DNA of 64,000 nucleotides from CAVSUR01 sp963731285 (GTDB taxonomy: Bacteria; Actinomycetota; Actinomycetes; Streptosporangiales; Streptosporangiaceae), in assembly GCA_963731285.1 (NCBI GenBank), contig CAVSUR010000014.1:1240001-1304000 (forward strand). Direction: 5' to 3'. Positions within the stretch are counted from its first letter, which is position 1. Every line of letters begins with the position of its first letter. A model generated the notes under the pieces. That model saw nothing but the letters and a program-made list of their open reading frames with translations. It had not been told where the DNA came from and did no database searches. Both the position numbers and the translations under genes were made by a program. This document shows positions 1 through 8,826 of the stretch, piece by piece.

Positions 1-53
1 GCCCGGTGACGGCGCCGTGCCGGTGCTCCCGCTGGCCGCATAGGCCAGACCGG

Positions 54-441
54 TCAGGCCAGGCTGATCTCGAAGTAGGCACCTTGCTCGTCGTGCACGA
101 TCCGCGCCGAGCCGGACCAGCCGGCGAAGCTGCCGGTGCCCGTTCCGGGCACGATATGACCGAACCACGTCCCGGGGTCGGACTCGAGCCCGCCGTGCTG
201 CACGGTGAACGCCCCCTGCCCCCTCGCGCCCGTCGTCGGTGCGGCCGGCGATCCGCTCGGTGGCGACGTACGAGCGGGACCCGTCCTGCGTCCCGGCGGA
301 CATGAACAGCGTCGTCGCGGTGCCGACTATGCCCGAGGTGAACGTCCTGGCGAAGGCCATCAGGCCCACCCAGTCCGCGTCCAGGCCGGCCACCTGCCGC
401 GGCTCGAAGCTGTCGACCTGAAAACGAGCTATCAGCGGCAC
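54..441 (-). CDS. DUF3224 family protein, one frameshift
   Basis: Small cytosolic protein of the DUF3224 family (about 130 residues, role unknown). The N-terminal half reads on from a GTG start at 441 that has a strong AGGAGG ribosome site at 446-451. The C-terminal half, with the family's HGG...PGTGTGSFAGWSG core and a terminal beta strand ending FEISLA, lies in another frame and stops at 54. The frames join if one base is removed from the five-base run at 212-216; the span is 3n+1, as expected for one inserted base. Either a homopolymer sequencing error or a recent frameshift; both halves are well conserved, so I favour error. The family call rests on recalled sequence pattern. Confidence 0.7.
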
Positions 442-565
442 GGTTCCTCCTGCGCGAAGCTGGCTGGCGTCATCAGGCGACCGTAGCGAAACGGCCGCCG
501 CAGGCGCCGGATTGCCGGCAGTTCGCGGGCCTGACCCGGGAGCGGCCTGCGGCATGCTGGGAACC

Positions 566-1252
566 ATGCTGGTGGTGGGGATTGACGCGTGCCGGACCGG
601 CTGGGTGGCGGTGGTGCTCGCCGACGGCCAGGTGACCGGGGTCCTGGCCGCCGCGGTGCTGGCCGAGGTCCTGGGCGCGTGCCCGGCCGCGGCGGCGGTC
701 GGCGTGGATATGCCGCTCGGGCTGGTGCAGCGGGGCTGGCGGGAGGCCGACCAGCTGGCTGCGGCCCGGCTCGGCAGGCACCGCAGCCGGGTGTTCGCGG
801 TGCCGCCGCGGCCGGCATGGGACGCGGCCGACCATGCGGAGGCGGTGCGCCGCTGCCGCCAGCTGACCGACCCTCCGGCCGGGTTCAGCCGCCAGGCCTG
901 GAACCTGAAGGAAAAGCTCCGGCAGGCCGACGAGCAGCGCGCCAGCGGAGGGCATCCGCTGTTCGAGGTTCATCCCGAGCTGGCGTTCGCCGCGCTGAAC
1001 GGCGGAACACCCGTCGCGGCCAGCAAGAAATCCTGGAACGGCCAGATGACCCGGCGGGCACTGCTGGCCGCGGCCGGCATCGTGCTGCCTGACGAGCTGG
1101 CTGAGGCCGCGGGACTGGTGCCGCCGGACGACGTCCTGGACGCGGCGGCGGCCGGGTGGAGCGCCGGGCGCATCGCCCGCGGCCAGGCCGCGAGCCTCCC
1201 GGAGCCGCCCGGCGCCGACGACGCGGGCCTGCCGATGGCCATCTGGTACTGA
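566..1252 (+). CDS. DUF429 domain-containing protein
   Basis: Predicted protein of about 228 residues in the DUF429 family, which has an RNase H-like/actin-like fold and no settled function. It opens with the family signature GIDACRTGWV, followed by GVDMPLGL near residue 50 and the SKKSWNGQMTRRALL region in the C-terminal half. I chose ATG 566 because the conserved first beta strand starts directly there; longer in-frame starts upstream add non-conserved residues. There is no ribosome site just upstream, but a GGCATGCTGGGAACC block abuts the start and may be the -10 region of a leaderless transcript. The gene stands alone, convergent with the rhodanese gene. Confidence 0.85.
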   Translation: MLVVGIDACRTGWVAVVLADGQVTGVLAAAVLAEVLGACPAAAAVGVDMPLGLVQRGWREADQLAAARLGRHRSRVFAVPPRPAWDAADHAEAVRRCRQLTDPPAGFSRQAWNLKEKLRQADEQRASGGHPLFEVHPELAFAALNGGTPVAASKKSWNGQMTRRALLAAAGIVLPDELAEAAGLVPPDDVLDAAAAGWSAGRIARGQAASLPEPPGADDAGLPMAIWY

Positions 1253-1258
1253 CCCCGG

Positions 1259-1317
1259 CTCATCCCGCGATCTCCGGCTCATCCCGCGACCGGCTACTGA
1301 GCCCGCTCATCCCGCGA
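1259..1317. repeat. Three copies of a 12-bp direct repeat
   Basis: The 12-mer CTCATCCCGCGA occurs at 1259-1270, 1278-1289 and 1306-1317 in the gap between the convergent DUF429 and rhodanese genes. Spacing is irregular (7 and 16 bp). No hairpin is formed. Its role is unknown; it may be slippage-derived. Confidence 0.6.
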
Positions 1318-1337
1318 TCCGGCATCGCACGAGCAGA

Positions 1338-1772
1338 TCACCCGCGCGCTGCACGCGGTCCCGCTCGGTCCGGGATCGCGGCTGCCTCCACCGGCAGCGC
1401 CGCCGCGCGCCAGGCCTGGAACCCGCCATCAAGATCGGTGGCGCGGCCGAATCCGAGCTGCCGCAAGCTCGCCGCGGCCAGACTCGACGCGTAGCCAGCG
1501 TCGCACATGATGATGACATGATCCCCCAGGCCGGGTGCCTGCGGATGACAGTGGTCGCTGGCCGGGTCGAGCCGCCACTCAAGCACGTTACGGGCGATCA
1601 CCAGCGCGCCCGCGACCCGGCCATCCCCCGCGATCTGCCACTCGGACCGGATATCGACCAGCACCGCGCCCGCGCGCATTGCGTCCGCGGCCTGCACCGG
1701 ATCCAGCCGCTCCAGCCCGCGGCGCGCGTCAGCGAGCAGGTCATCGATGGTCATTCGCGTCATGGTGCGCAT
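1338..1772 (-). CDS. Rhodanese-like domain protein
   Basis: Single-domain rhodanese of about 144 residues, expected to carry a persulfide on an active-site cysteine and act in sulfur transfer in the cytosol. The domain spans roughly residues 20-125. It has the substrate-entry strand GAVLVDIRSEWQ, the active-site loop CDAGYASSLAA with the catalytic Cys in CDAGYAS, and the C-terminal DLDGGFQAW helix start. The start is one of three closely spaced ATGs (1772, 1763, 1754); 1772 is the longest. It is divergent from gnd, with about 200 bp between the starts. The acceptor substrate cannot be inferred. Confidence 0.88.
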   Translation of the reverse strand: MRTMTRMTIDDLLADARRGLERLDPVQAADAMRAGAVLVDIRSEWQIAGDGRVAGALVIARNVLEWRLDPASDHCHPQAPGLGDHVIIMCDAGYASSLAAASLRQLGFGRATDLDGGFQAWRAAALPVEAAAIPDRAGPRAARG

Positions 1773-1968
1773 CCTCTGCGTCGTCGCCGCGGGCCAGTAT
1801 CCCGGAAGGCGCCGCGGACTGATGCCGGATTGTGCCGGATTGCGGTTGCCCGCCGCCGGGCGGGGCAGACGATCCGGCAGGGGCCAGGGTCCGCCGCGCA
1901 GCCGCATGCGCAAGCATGGCCTGGATGCGCGTGCGGGACCGCGAACCGCAGGGCCGGAGAGATACTGC

Positions 1969-3423
1969 ATGTCGTCGGAAGCGACCGCCGAGATCGGGGT
2001 GACCGGACTGTCGGTGATGGGCCGCAATCTGGCCAGGAACCTGGCCCGGCACGGGTACACCGTCGCGCTGCACAACCGCAGCGCCGCGCGCACCCGCAGC
2101 CTGATGGACGAGCACGGCGGCGAGGGCAATTTCGTGCCTAGCGAGTCGATGGCCGACTTCGTCGGCTCGCTGCAGCGGCCCCGCGCGGTCATCATCATGG
2201 TCAAGGCCGGCCAGCCAACCGACGCGGTCATCGACGAGCTGGTGCCGCTGCTGGACGCCGAGGACATCGTCATCGACTGCGGCAACGCCCACTTCACCGA
2301 CACGCGGCGGCGGGAGAAGGCACTGGCCGAGAAGAACCTGCACTTCGTCGGCACCGGGGTGTCCGGCGGCGAGGAGGGCGCGCTGCACGGCCCGAGCATC
2401 ATGCCCGGCGGCTCCGACCAGGCGTACCGCAAGCTCGGCCCGATCTTCGAGACCATCGCCGCCCAGGTCGGCGGCGTCCCGTGCGCGACGCACGTCGGCC
2501 CGGACGCCGCCGGGCACTTCGTCAAGATGGTGCACAACGGCATCGAGTACGCCGACATGCAGCTCATCGCCGAGGCCTACGACCTGCTGCGGACCGGGCT
2601 GGACGCCAGCCCGGCGGAGATCGCGGATATCTTCCGCGACTGGAACAGCGGTGACCTCGACTCGTTCCTCATCCAGATCACCGCCGAGGTGCTGGCCCAC
2701 ACTGATGCCGCGACCGGCGGCCCGTTCATTGACGTGGTCGCCGACCGGGCCGAGCAGAAGGGCACCGGCCGGTGGACCGTGCAGTCCGCGCTGGACCTCG
2801 GCATCCCGATCACCGGCATCGCCGAGGCGACCTTCGCCCGGTCGCTGTCTGGCCACGTCGAGCAGCGGCAGGTGGCGCAGCAGACCTACCGCGGCCGGGC
2901 CGCCGCCGCCGGCCTGCCCGCGCTCGTCGAGGACCGCAAGCAGTTCACCGAGGACGTCCGGGCCGCGCTGTACGCGTCCAAGATCGTTGCCTACGCCCAG
3001 GGCTTCGACCACATCGCGGCCGGCAGCCGGGAGTACGACTGGGGCATCGACCCGGGCGCGATGGCGACCATCTGGCGGGGCGGGTGCATCATCAGGGCGA
3101 AGTTCCTTGACCGGATCCGCGAGGCGTATGCCGACGCCCCGGACCTGACCAGCCTGCTGGTCGCGCCCTACTTCGCCGACGCCGTGGCCGATGGCATCGA
3201 GAGCTGGCGGCGGGTCCTCAGCGCCGCGATCCGGGCCGGCGTGCCCACGCCCACGTTCTCCTCGTCGCTGGCCTACCTCGACGCGCTGCGCCGTCCGCGG
3301 CTGCCCGCCGCGCTGATCCAGGGCCTGCGCGACAACTTCGGCGCGCACACCTACCAGCGGGCGGACCGTGATGGCAGCTTCCACACGATGTGGGCCGAAG
3401 ACGGCCGCGAGGTCCCGGCCTGA
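1969..3423 (+). CDS. gnd: 6-phosphogluconate dehydrogenase, decarboxylating
   Basis: Oxidative decarboxylation of 6-phosphogluconate to ribulose-5-phosphate with NADP+, in the pentose phosphate pathway. The 484-residue length matches the long GndA type. Visible are the N-terminal dinucleotide motif GLSVMGRNLARNLA, the substrate loop GVSGGEEGALHGPSIMPGG near residue 130, the catalytic segment KMVHNGIEYADMQ (Lys and the NGIEY motif) near 185, GTGRWT near 262, and the C-terminal tail FGAHTYQRAD that reaches the partner subunit. ATG 1969 begins at the conserved start; upstream in-frame sequence is non-conserved. A small uncharacterised gene follows 33 bp downstream. Confidence 0.97.
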   Translation: MSSEATAEIGVTGLSVMGRNLARNLARHGYTVALHNRSAARTRSLMDEHGGEGNFVPSESMADFVGSLQRPRAVIIMVKAGQPTDAVIDELVPLLDAEDIVIDCGNAHFTDTRRREKALAEKNLHFVGTGVSGGEEGALHGPSIMPGGSDQAYRKLGPIFETIAAQVGGVPCATHVGPDAAGHFVKMVHNGIEYADMQLIAEAYDLLRTGLDASPAEIADIFRDWNSGDLDSFLIQITAEVLAHTDAATGGPFIDVVADRAEQKGTGRWTVQSALDLGIPITGIAEATFARSLSGHVEQRQVAQQTYRGRAAAAGLPALVEDRKQFTEDVRAALYASKIVAYAQGFDHIAAGSREYDWGIDPGAMATIWRGGCIIRAKFLDRIREAYADAPDLTSLLVAPYFADAVADGIESWRRVLSAAIRAGVPTPTFSSSLAYLDALRRPRLPAALIQGLRDNFGAHTYQRADRDGSFHTMWAEDGREVPA

Positions 3424-3456
3424 TCAGGTCCCGACCGGGAAGGGAGACAAGCCAGG

Positions 3457-3642
3457 ATGGACGTGATGGTGCTGGCACGAGACGCCGAGGACTCTTTCGC
3501 GGCGATCGGCCCGGTCGGCACGGCCGAGGCCGCCGAGCAGATCCGCGCCCAGATCGAGGAGCGCGGCTGGTCGTACCTGGGAACCGCGCCGGTCATTGCC
3601 GCCGCCGAGTTCCGCCAGCAGTCCGAGGAAGCCGAGGCCTGA
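3457..3642 (+). CDS. Small acidic protein, unknown function
   Basis: A 61-residue, soluble, acidic protein with no signal peptide or membrane segment. I do not recognise a family. It is probably real: it has a GGGAAGGGAGA ribosome-binding region 6-15 bp before the ATG, lies 33 bp after gnd on the same strand, and reads as an alpha/beta mini-domain (EDSFAAIGPV, a long helix over residues 22-36, then WSYLGTAPVI). The spacing suggests co-transcription with gnd. Confidence 0.6.
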   Translation: MDVMVLARDAEDSFAAIGPVGTAEAAEQIRAQIEERGWSYLGTAPVIAAAEFRQQSEEAEA

Positions 3643-3756
3643 TCAGTCCCGGGCCGGGCGGATCACGGGCTCGCCGGACCGCGGGCACTACAGTGTCGGT
3701 CAGTTCAGCTGGTGCGAGTGAGCCGGCTGCCGCGAAGCGAGGGGCCAGGACCGGAC

Positions 3757-4317
3757 ATGCCCAGCTACGTCGCCCTGCTGCGGGGCATCAACGTCGGCGG
3801 CCGCAACAAGGTCGCCATGCCGGACCTGCGCCAGCTCGCGACTGGTCTCGGGCTTGCCGACATCGCCACCTACATCCAGAGCGGCAACCTGCTGTTCACC
3901 AGCCCGCAGACCGACGCCATCAGCCTGGCTGATGCCCTGGAGCGGGAGATCGACGGGCGGCTCGGGGTCCGGCCCGCCGTGGTGGTCGTCTGCCGCGACG
4001 AGCTGGCCCGCGCCATCGCCGGCAACCCGTTCCCGGACGAGACCAACCCCAGGGCCCTGCACGCGGTGTTCCGGCGCGACGAGATGCCGGCCGACGCCGT
4101 CGCGGCGGTGGCGCGGGCCGTGCAGCGCGCCAAGGAGAAAGGCAGCCCGGATGATGCAGCCGTGGTCGGCCGCACCTTGTACCTGCGCACCCCGGACGGT
4201 CTCGGCCGCAGCGAGCTGGCCGCGCAGCTGTCCCGCTCCAGCGCTCAGGCGGCAGGCACCGCCCGTAACTGGGCGACCGTGACCAAGCTGATGTCGATGC
4301 TGCCGCCCTCTGGCTAG
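3757..4317 (+). CDS. DUF1697 domain-containing protein
   Basis: Protein of 186 residues in the DUF1697 family, whose function is not established. It shows the family's opening motif YVALLRGINVGGRNKVAM, followed by YIQSGNLLFTSPQTD near residue 50, the NPFPDETNPRALHAVF segment near 90 and the C-terminal TARNWATVTKLMSM. All are in order and full length, so the gene looks intact. ATG 3757 starts two residues before the conserved YVALLRG, which fixes it. No operon partner is evident; about 110 bp separate it from the preceding gene and 173 bp from the next. Confidence 0.88.
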   Translation: MPSYVALLRGINVGGRNKVAMPDLRQLATGLGLADIATYIQSGNLLFTSPQTDAISLADALEREIDGRLGVRPAVVVVCRDELARAIAGNPFPDETNPRALHAVFRRDEMPADAVAAVARAVQRAKEKGSPDDAAVVGRTLYLRTPDGLGRSELAAQLSRSSAQAAGTARNWATVTKLMSMLPPSG

Positions 4318-4490
4318 CCGCGCTGGGGCGGCACGCCGAAAACCAGTTGCCCGGCCGGGCGGCCCTTTGCTGTAATCCGGTCCGGCGGCACCGTCATCGA
4401 GCCAGCACCAAGCCAGGGAGCGTCGCATGCGTCCAGCGTTCATGTCTGCCCCGAGCCGACCCGTTACCCGGCCAAAGGACATGGCGCGAC

Positions 4491-6521
4491 GTGAGCACGC
4501 TGAACCTGGGAATCCTGGCGCATGTAGACGCCGGTAAGACAAGCCTGACCGAGCGGCTGCTCTATGCCGCCGGCGTCATCGATGAGATCGGCAGCGTCGA
4601 TGACGGCAGCACGCAGACTGACACGCTGCCGCTGGAACGCCAGCGCGGCATCACGATCAAGTCCGCCGTGGTGTCGTTTGCGGTCGGCGACCGCACCGTC
4701 AACCTGATCGACACTCCCGGCCACCCGGACTTCATTGCCGAGGTGGAGCGGGTGCTGAGCGTGCTCGATGGCGCCGTGCTGGTGATCTCCGCGGTCGAGG
4801 GCGTCCAGCCGCAGACCCGGGTGCTGATGCGCGTGCTGCGGCGGCTGGGCATCCCGGCCCTGCTGTTCGTCAACAAGATCGACCGGCGCGGCGCGGCCGC
4901 TGATCGCGTGCTGCGTGACATCGCCGGCAAGCTGACGCCGTCGGTCGTCCCGATGGGGTCGGTCCGATTCCCGGGCACCCGCGCCGCGGCCTTTGCCGCC
5001 TCCGGCGGCGGGGATGCCGCCTTCACCACGGCGCTCGCCGAGGTGCTGGCCGAGCACGACGAAGCGCTGCTGGCCGCCTATGTCAACGGCACGGCCGTCG
5101 GCTATCGCAGGCTGCGCCGGGCGCTGGCTGCGCAGGCGCGGGCCGGGCTGGTCTACCCGGTGTTCTTCGGCTCCGCGATGACCGGGGCCGGGACGGACTG
5201 CCTGGCGGCCGGGCTGGCCGAGCTGCTGCCCGCAGCCGCTGGCGACCCGGCCGGACCGGTTGCGGGGCGCGTGTTCAAGATCGAGCGCGGGCCGTCCGGC
5301 GAGAAGCTGGCCTGCGTGCGGATGTTCTCGGGCCTGATCAGGGCGCGGGACCAGGTCCGGTTCGGACAGGACGGCGCAGGCAAGGTGACCGCGGTCAGCG
5401 TCTTCGACCGCGGGCCGGCCATCCCGCGGCCGTCGGTCGGCGCCGGGCAGATCGGCGTGCTGCGCGGGCTCGGCGGCATCCGGATCGGCGACATGGTGGC
5501 CGGGCCGGATGGCTGGCAGCCCGGCGGGGCGTCCCGCGCGTCCGGCCGGGCGCTGTCCCGGCCCGACCAGCGGTACTTCGACCCGCCGACGCTGGAGACC
5601 GTGGTATCCGCCCGCCGTCCGGCTGACCGCGGCGCACTGTTCGCCGCGCTGGCGCAGCTGGCCGAGCAGGACCCGCTGATCGGCGTCCGCCGCGACGATG
5701 CGCGCCAGGAGGTGGCCGTCTCGCTTTACGGCGAGGTGCAAAAGCAGGTCATCGAGGCGACGCTGGCCGATGAGTTCGGCGTCGACGTCACGTTCCGCGC
5801 ATCGATGACTATCTGCATCGAGCGCCCGGCGGCCCGCGGCGCGGCAGCGGAGATCATCGACACGCCGCCGAACCCGTTCCTCGCCACCGTGGGGCTGCGG
5901 GTCGACCCGGCCCCGGCCGGGTCCGGTGTGCGGTTCGGCCTGGAGATCGAGGCCGGGGCCCTGCCGCGCGCGTTCCTGACCGCGATCGAGGAGACCGTGC
6001 TGGCCACGCTGCGGCAGGGCATCTACGGCTGGCAGGTCACCGACTGCGCCGTCACCCTCATCCGGTCCGGCTACTGGCCCCGGCAAAGCCATGCCCACGG
6101 CACGTTCGACGCGAGCATGTCGAGCACGGCGGGCGACTTCCGCAACCTGACGCCGCTGGTCCTGATGAGCGCCCTGCGGCGGGCCGGCACGGTGGTGCAC
6201 GAGCCGGTGCAGAGGTTCCGGCTGGAGATCCCGGCCGAGACGGTCAGCGCGCTGCTGCCGGTGCTGGCCGCGCTGCGCGCCGGGCCAGGAGCACCGGAAC
6301 TGCGCGGGCCGTCATGCGTCCTGGGCGGTGAGATCCCCGCGGCCGGCGTGCAGGAGCTGCGCCAGCGGCTGTCCGGCCTGACGCACGGCGAGGGCACCCT
6401 GGAGGTTTCCTTCAGTCACTACCAGCCGGTCCGCGGTGACAACCCGCGGCGGCCGCGGTCCGATCACAATCCGCTCAACCGCAGGGAGTATCTGCTGCGC
6501 ACGGCCCGGCGGGTGGGCTAG
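4491..6521 (+). CDS. Tet(M)/Otr(A)-like ribosomal protection GTPase
   Basis: A translational GTPase of 676 residues, matching the length of ribosomal protection proteins such as Otr(A) and Tet(M) rather than EF-G (about 700 with different motifs). These proteins bind the ribosome and dislodge tetracycline-class drugs. Visible are G1 LGILAHVDAGKTSLTERLL, switch I PLERQRGITIKSA, G3 DTPGHPDF and G4 NKIDRRG, then domain II from about 280, and the domain IV/V part ending in a SFSHYQPVRGDNP tail that such proteins keep. GTG 4491 gives VSTLNLGIL directly at the family start. Whether it confers resistance or is a housekeeping paralogue cannot be told from sequence. Nothing nearby looks mobile. Confidence 0.88.
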   Translation: MSTLNLGILAHVDAGKTSLTERLLYAAGVIDEIGSVDDGSTQTDTLPLERQRGITIKSAVVSFAVGDRTVNLIDTPGHPDFIAEVERVLSVLDGAVLVISAVEGVQPQTRVLMRVLRRLGIPALLFVNKIDRRGAAADRVLRDIAGKLTPSVVPMGSVRFPGTRAAAFAASGGGDAAFTTALAEVLAEHDEALLAAYVNGTAVGYRRLRRALAAQARAGLVYPVFFGSAMTGAGTDCLAAGLAELLPAAAGDPAGPVAGRVFKIERGPSGEKLACVRMFSGLIRARDQVRFGQDGAGKVTAVSVFDRGPAIPRPSVGAGQIGVLRGLGGIRIGDMVAGPDGWQPGGASRASGRALSRPDQRYFDPPTLETVVSARRPADRGALFAALAQLAEQDPLIGVRRDDARQEVAVSLYGEVQKQVIEATLADEFGVDVTFRASMTICIERPAARGAAAEIIDTPPNPFLATVGLRVDPAPAGSGVRFGLEIEAGALPRAFLTAIEETVLATLRQGIYGWQVTDCAVTLIRSGYWPRQSHAHGTFDASMSSTAGDFRNLTPLVLMSALRRAGTVVHEPVQRFRLEIPAETVSALLPVLAALRAGPGAPELRGPSCVLGGEIPAAGVQELRQRLSGLTHGEGTLEVSFSHYQPVRGDNPRRPRSDHNPLNRREYLLRTARRVG

Positions 6522-6527
6522 CGCTGA

Positions 6528-6800
6528 TCACCAGGTCGGGCGCAGCGGGCCGTCGGGGGCCAGCCGGGCCAGGTCGGCGCACAGGGCGCTCAGTCGCCGC
6601 TCCCCTAGCGCGGCGGCCCACGGCCGGACGGTGTCCGCGATAGCGGCCTCTGCGGCCCGGGTGCAGGCCCGGCCCTTGCCGGTCAGCACGACCAGGCGGG
6701 CCCGCGCGTCCGCCGGGTGCACGCGCCGTTCGACATAGCCGCGCGCTGCCAGCTCGTCGACGAGCTGTGCCGCCCCCTGCCTGCTGATGTCCAGGTGATC
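6528..6800 (-). pseudogene. MarR-family regulator, 5' part missing
   Basis: The C-terminal part of a MarR winged-helix repressor: recognition helix region DISRQGAAQLVDELAARGYV, wing VHPADARARLVVLTGKG, then the dimerisation helix ending LAPDGPLRPTW. The first two helices are absent. Upstream on this strand the frame stays open, but it reads antisense through the adjacent cupin gene and does not look like MarR. The homology stops at about 6800, exactly where the cupin gene begins, so a deletion probably removed the MarR 5' end and an intergenic promoter. It is unlikely to bind DNA. Confidence 0.7.
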
Positions 6801-7163
6801 CGTTCCGCCGACGCCGTCGTGCACCAGTTGCACGGCACCAGCTTCACGTCCTATGCGGCACCGTCGCGCGGCAGCGCCGAGTTGTGCGGCTGGCGCATCG
6901 AGGTCCCGCCCGGCACGCGGGGCGTGCCGCACCGCGTCTCCCGGGAGGAGGTCTTGTACGTGCTGAGCGGATCGGTCCGCGCCACTGTCAGCGATCGGGC
7001 CGACGATGCCGCCGCCGGCGATGCCATCGTCGTGCCGACCGGGTCAGTCATCAGCCTCAGCAACCCGGGCGAGGAAACCGCGGCGGCGTGGGTTACCACC
7101 AGCGCCGGGTTCGCGGGCGTGCTGCCGGACGGTTCCTGGTTTACCCCGCCCTGGGCGCGCTGA
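6795..7163 (+). CDS. Cupin domain-containing protein
   Basis: Small single-domain cupin of about 122 residues (beta-barrel, often metal-binding). Motif 1 is around PPGTRGVPHRVSREEVLYVLSG (His and Glu ligands present). Motif 2 is GDAIVVPTGSVISLSNPG, where the usual second-motif His is replaced by Ser. The C-terminal FTPPWAR is typical of a cupin_2 subgroup. I place the start at GTG 6795, because the family N-terminus begins there; upstream residues in frame derive from the antisense of the truncated MarR gene. That junction leaves the cupin without an obvious promoter. Substrate unknown. Confidence 0.8.
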   Translation: MIRSADAVVHQLHGTSFTSYAAPSRGSAELCGWRIEVPPGTRGVPHRVSREEVLYVLSGSVRATVSDRADDAAAGDAIVVPTGSVISLSNPGEETAAAWVTTSAGFAGVLPDGSWFTPPWAR

Positions 7164-7249
7164 CCGCCCGGCCCCTGGCCGCCCTGGATCCGCCGGATCG
7201 CCCGGCCCCATCGGCGCGTGGCCAGATAGCGCCGGGCGATGCGCGGATC

Positions 7250-8116
7250 TCAGGTGCTGCGCTTCCAGGCCACCTTGAAGGCGTCGCCGCCGGTGAGCGC
7301 GGCCGGCTGGGCCTTGACCTTGCCGGACGAGTCCACCATGGTGATCTCGTCATCGCTGAAGGAGGAGATGCCGCCGGACTTCGAGCCGGACTTCACCGAC
7401 GAGCTGCCCAGAGTCCAGGTGTGGAAGTTGGACAGGGGATAGATGCCGTTGGAGCCGCTCGGGGCCTCGGCGATCCACTCGGCGCTGGTGTTCGCGCAGT
7501 TCGAGCAGGTCTCGGCCCTGGTGAAGGAGTCCGCGGAGTGCTTGGAGTCGGTCACCTTGAGCGTGTACCTGGTGCCGCTCCTGACCACCGAGGCGCTGAC
7601 GTGATCCCCCGGCCGCAGTGTGGAGCCGACGATCTGGATGGCGTTGGTCGGGTACATCTCCCACCACGTGAAGTAGTAGGCGGTACCGCCCGAGCACTCG
7701 GCGAGCGAGCCGTCCTGCTCCACTGAGCCGCTGGTCAGGCCGTCGATTCCGACCCAGAACGCAGCCAGCGAGGTCGTGGGCGTGCAGCTGACCGACGGCT
7801 CGTACCAGTTGCCGGTGACGGATGTGTAGATGCTGCCCGCGCTGTTGGTGTCGGCGTAACCGGACCAGTTGGTGCTCTGCAGCTGGGTCAGGCCGCTAAT
7901 CCGCGGCATGGCTCCCGATACCTGGTGATCGGTCGCGTGCTGTCCGACCTTCAGGTGCCGCAGGAACCGCAGCGCGGCGGCGGCCGCGCGCGCCTGCCCA
8001 CCGGGACGGGCGGCGGCGGTGCTGGCGCTGGCCGCAGGTCCCAGGGCCATCATCAGGCCCAGGACTGGCAGGCACGCCGCCAGGAAGCTGAGCATCAAGC
8101 GGGGGCGAAGACGCAT
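7250..8116 (-). CDS. Secreted G1-family glutamic endopeptidase
   Basis: Secreted acid-active peptidase of the G1 (eqolisin, formerly A4) family, 288 residues. Residues 1-32 form a Sec signal peptide (Arg-rich start, hydrophobic core, cleavage near ASA-ST), followed by a short propeptide-like region. The mature part starts near STNWSGYAD, has FWVGIDG and the SVEQDG loop with the likely catalytic Gln, the YFTWWEMYP segment, and SAEWIAEAPSG with the catalytic Glu. Both catalytic residues are present, so it should be active. ATG 8116 was chosen because the signal peptide starts there. A second, truncated member lies at 30279-30692. Confidence 0.9.
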   Translation of the reverse strand: MRLRPRLMLSFLAACLPVLGLMMALGPAASASTAAARPGGQARAAAAALRFLRHLKVGQHATDHQVSGAMPRISGLTQLQSTNWSGYADTNSAGSIYTSVTGNWYEPSVSCTPTTSLAAFWVGIDGLTSGSVEQDGSLAECSGGTAYYFTWWEMYPTNAIQIVGSTLRPGDHVSASVVRSGTRYTLKVTDSKHSADSFTRAETCSNCANTSAEWIAEAPSGSNGIYPLSNFHTWTLGSSSVKSGSKSGGISSFSDDEITMVDSSGKVKAQPAALTGGDAFKVAWKRST

Positions 8117-8328
8117 TAACGGTAGCCTTCCGTTCGGTGGTGTCACTTATGCCATATTCGCGCCGATCGTAGTCTCGGACGGCAGGCGGCGCGCGGCATT
8201 CACGCCATCGGCGCGCTAACCCGCCGTTAGTGCGCAGCCACTAGGCACCGCGCGCTCGCGCCGGGCCGGCCAGGGCACATCGCAGTCAGCAAATGAGTGG
8301 CGCCCGCCGCCGGTTCCCGCTTGGCTAG

Positions 8329-8700
8329 CTGACGTGGGAGTTCGACGATCCCGCGTTCTTCGGCGACCGGTGGGCCGACGTCTTTGACGAGAACCCGTCT
8401 TCCGGCCCGGTCGCCGAGGTGGGCTTCCTGGCCGCGCAGGCCGGCGGCGGCCGGGTGCTGGAACTGGCCATCGGGACCGGGCGCGCCGCGCTGCCGCTGC
8501 CCGCCCGCGGCGTTCTCGTCGAAGCGTGGAGCCTCGGGCAAGATGGTGGCCCAGCTGCGGGCCAAGCCCGGCGGCGAGCGTATTCCGGTCACTATCGGTG
8601 ATCAGGCCTGCCGGCCGGCCGAGGGGCCGTCCCGGCTCGTCTATTTGGTATTCAACACGCTGTTCAATCTGCTCGACCCGGTCCGTCAGGCTGCCTCACC
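8329..8700 (+). pseudogene. SAM-dependent methyltransferase remnant
   Basis: N-terminal part of a class I methyltransferase of the type beginning WEFDDPAFFGDRWADVFDE, with the SAM motif I RVLELAIGTGRAALPLPARG. After about 8530 homology continues in the +1 frame as KMVAQLRAKPGGERIPVTIGD and LVYLVFNTLFNLL, and it stops near 8700. The codon where the start should be is CTG rather than ATG, and about half the protein is missing. Start loss, frameshift and truncation together indicate a true pseudogene rather than a sequencing artefact. Confidence 0.75.
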
Positions 8701-8826
8701 GGGAAGATCTTTCCCTGGCAGGCCCGCGTCATCACGGTCGCCGAGCTCGGGGGCCTGCTGGCCGCCGGTCCCGTCCGCTGAGCGCCGCGTTCTCCGCGAT
8801 CGTGCGGTTCGCATCTGCCCGGCATG

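Noticed and set aside
4464..6200. 578-codon frame antisense to the ribosomal protection gene
   Set aside because: Composition-driven shadow without motifs; the sense strand carries all the GTPase motifs.
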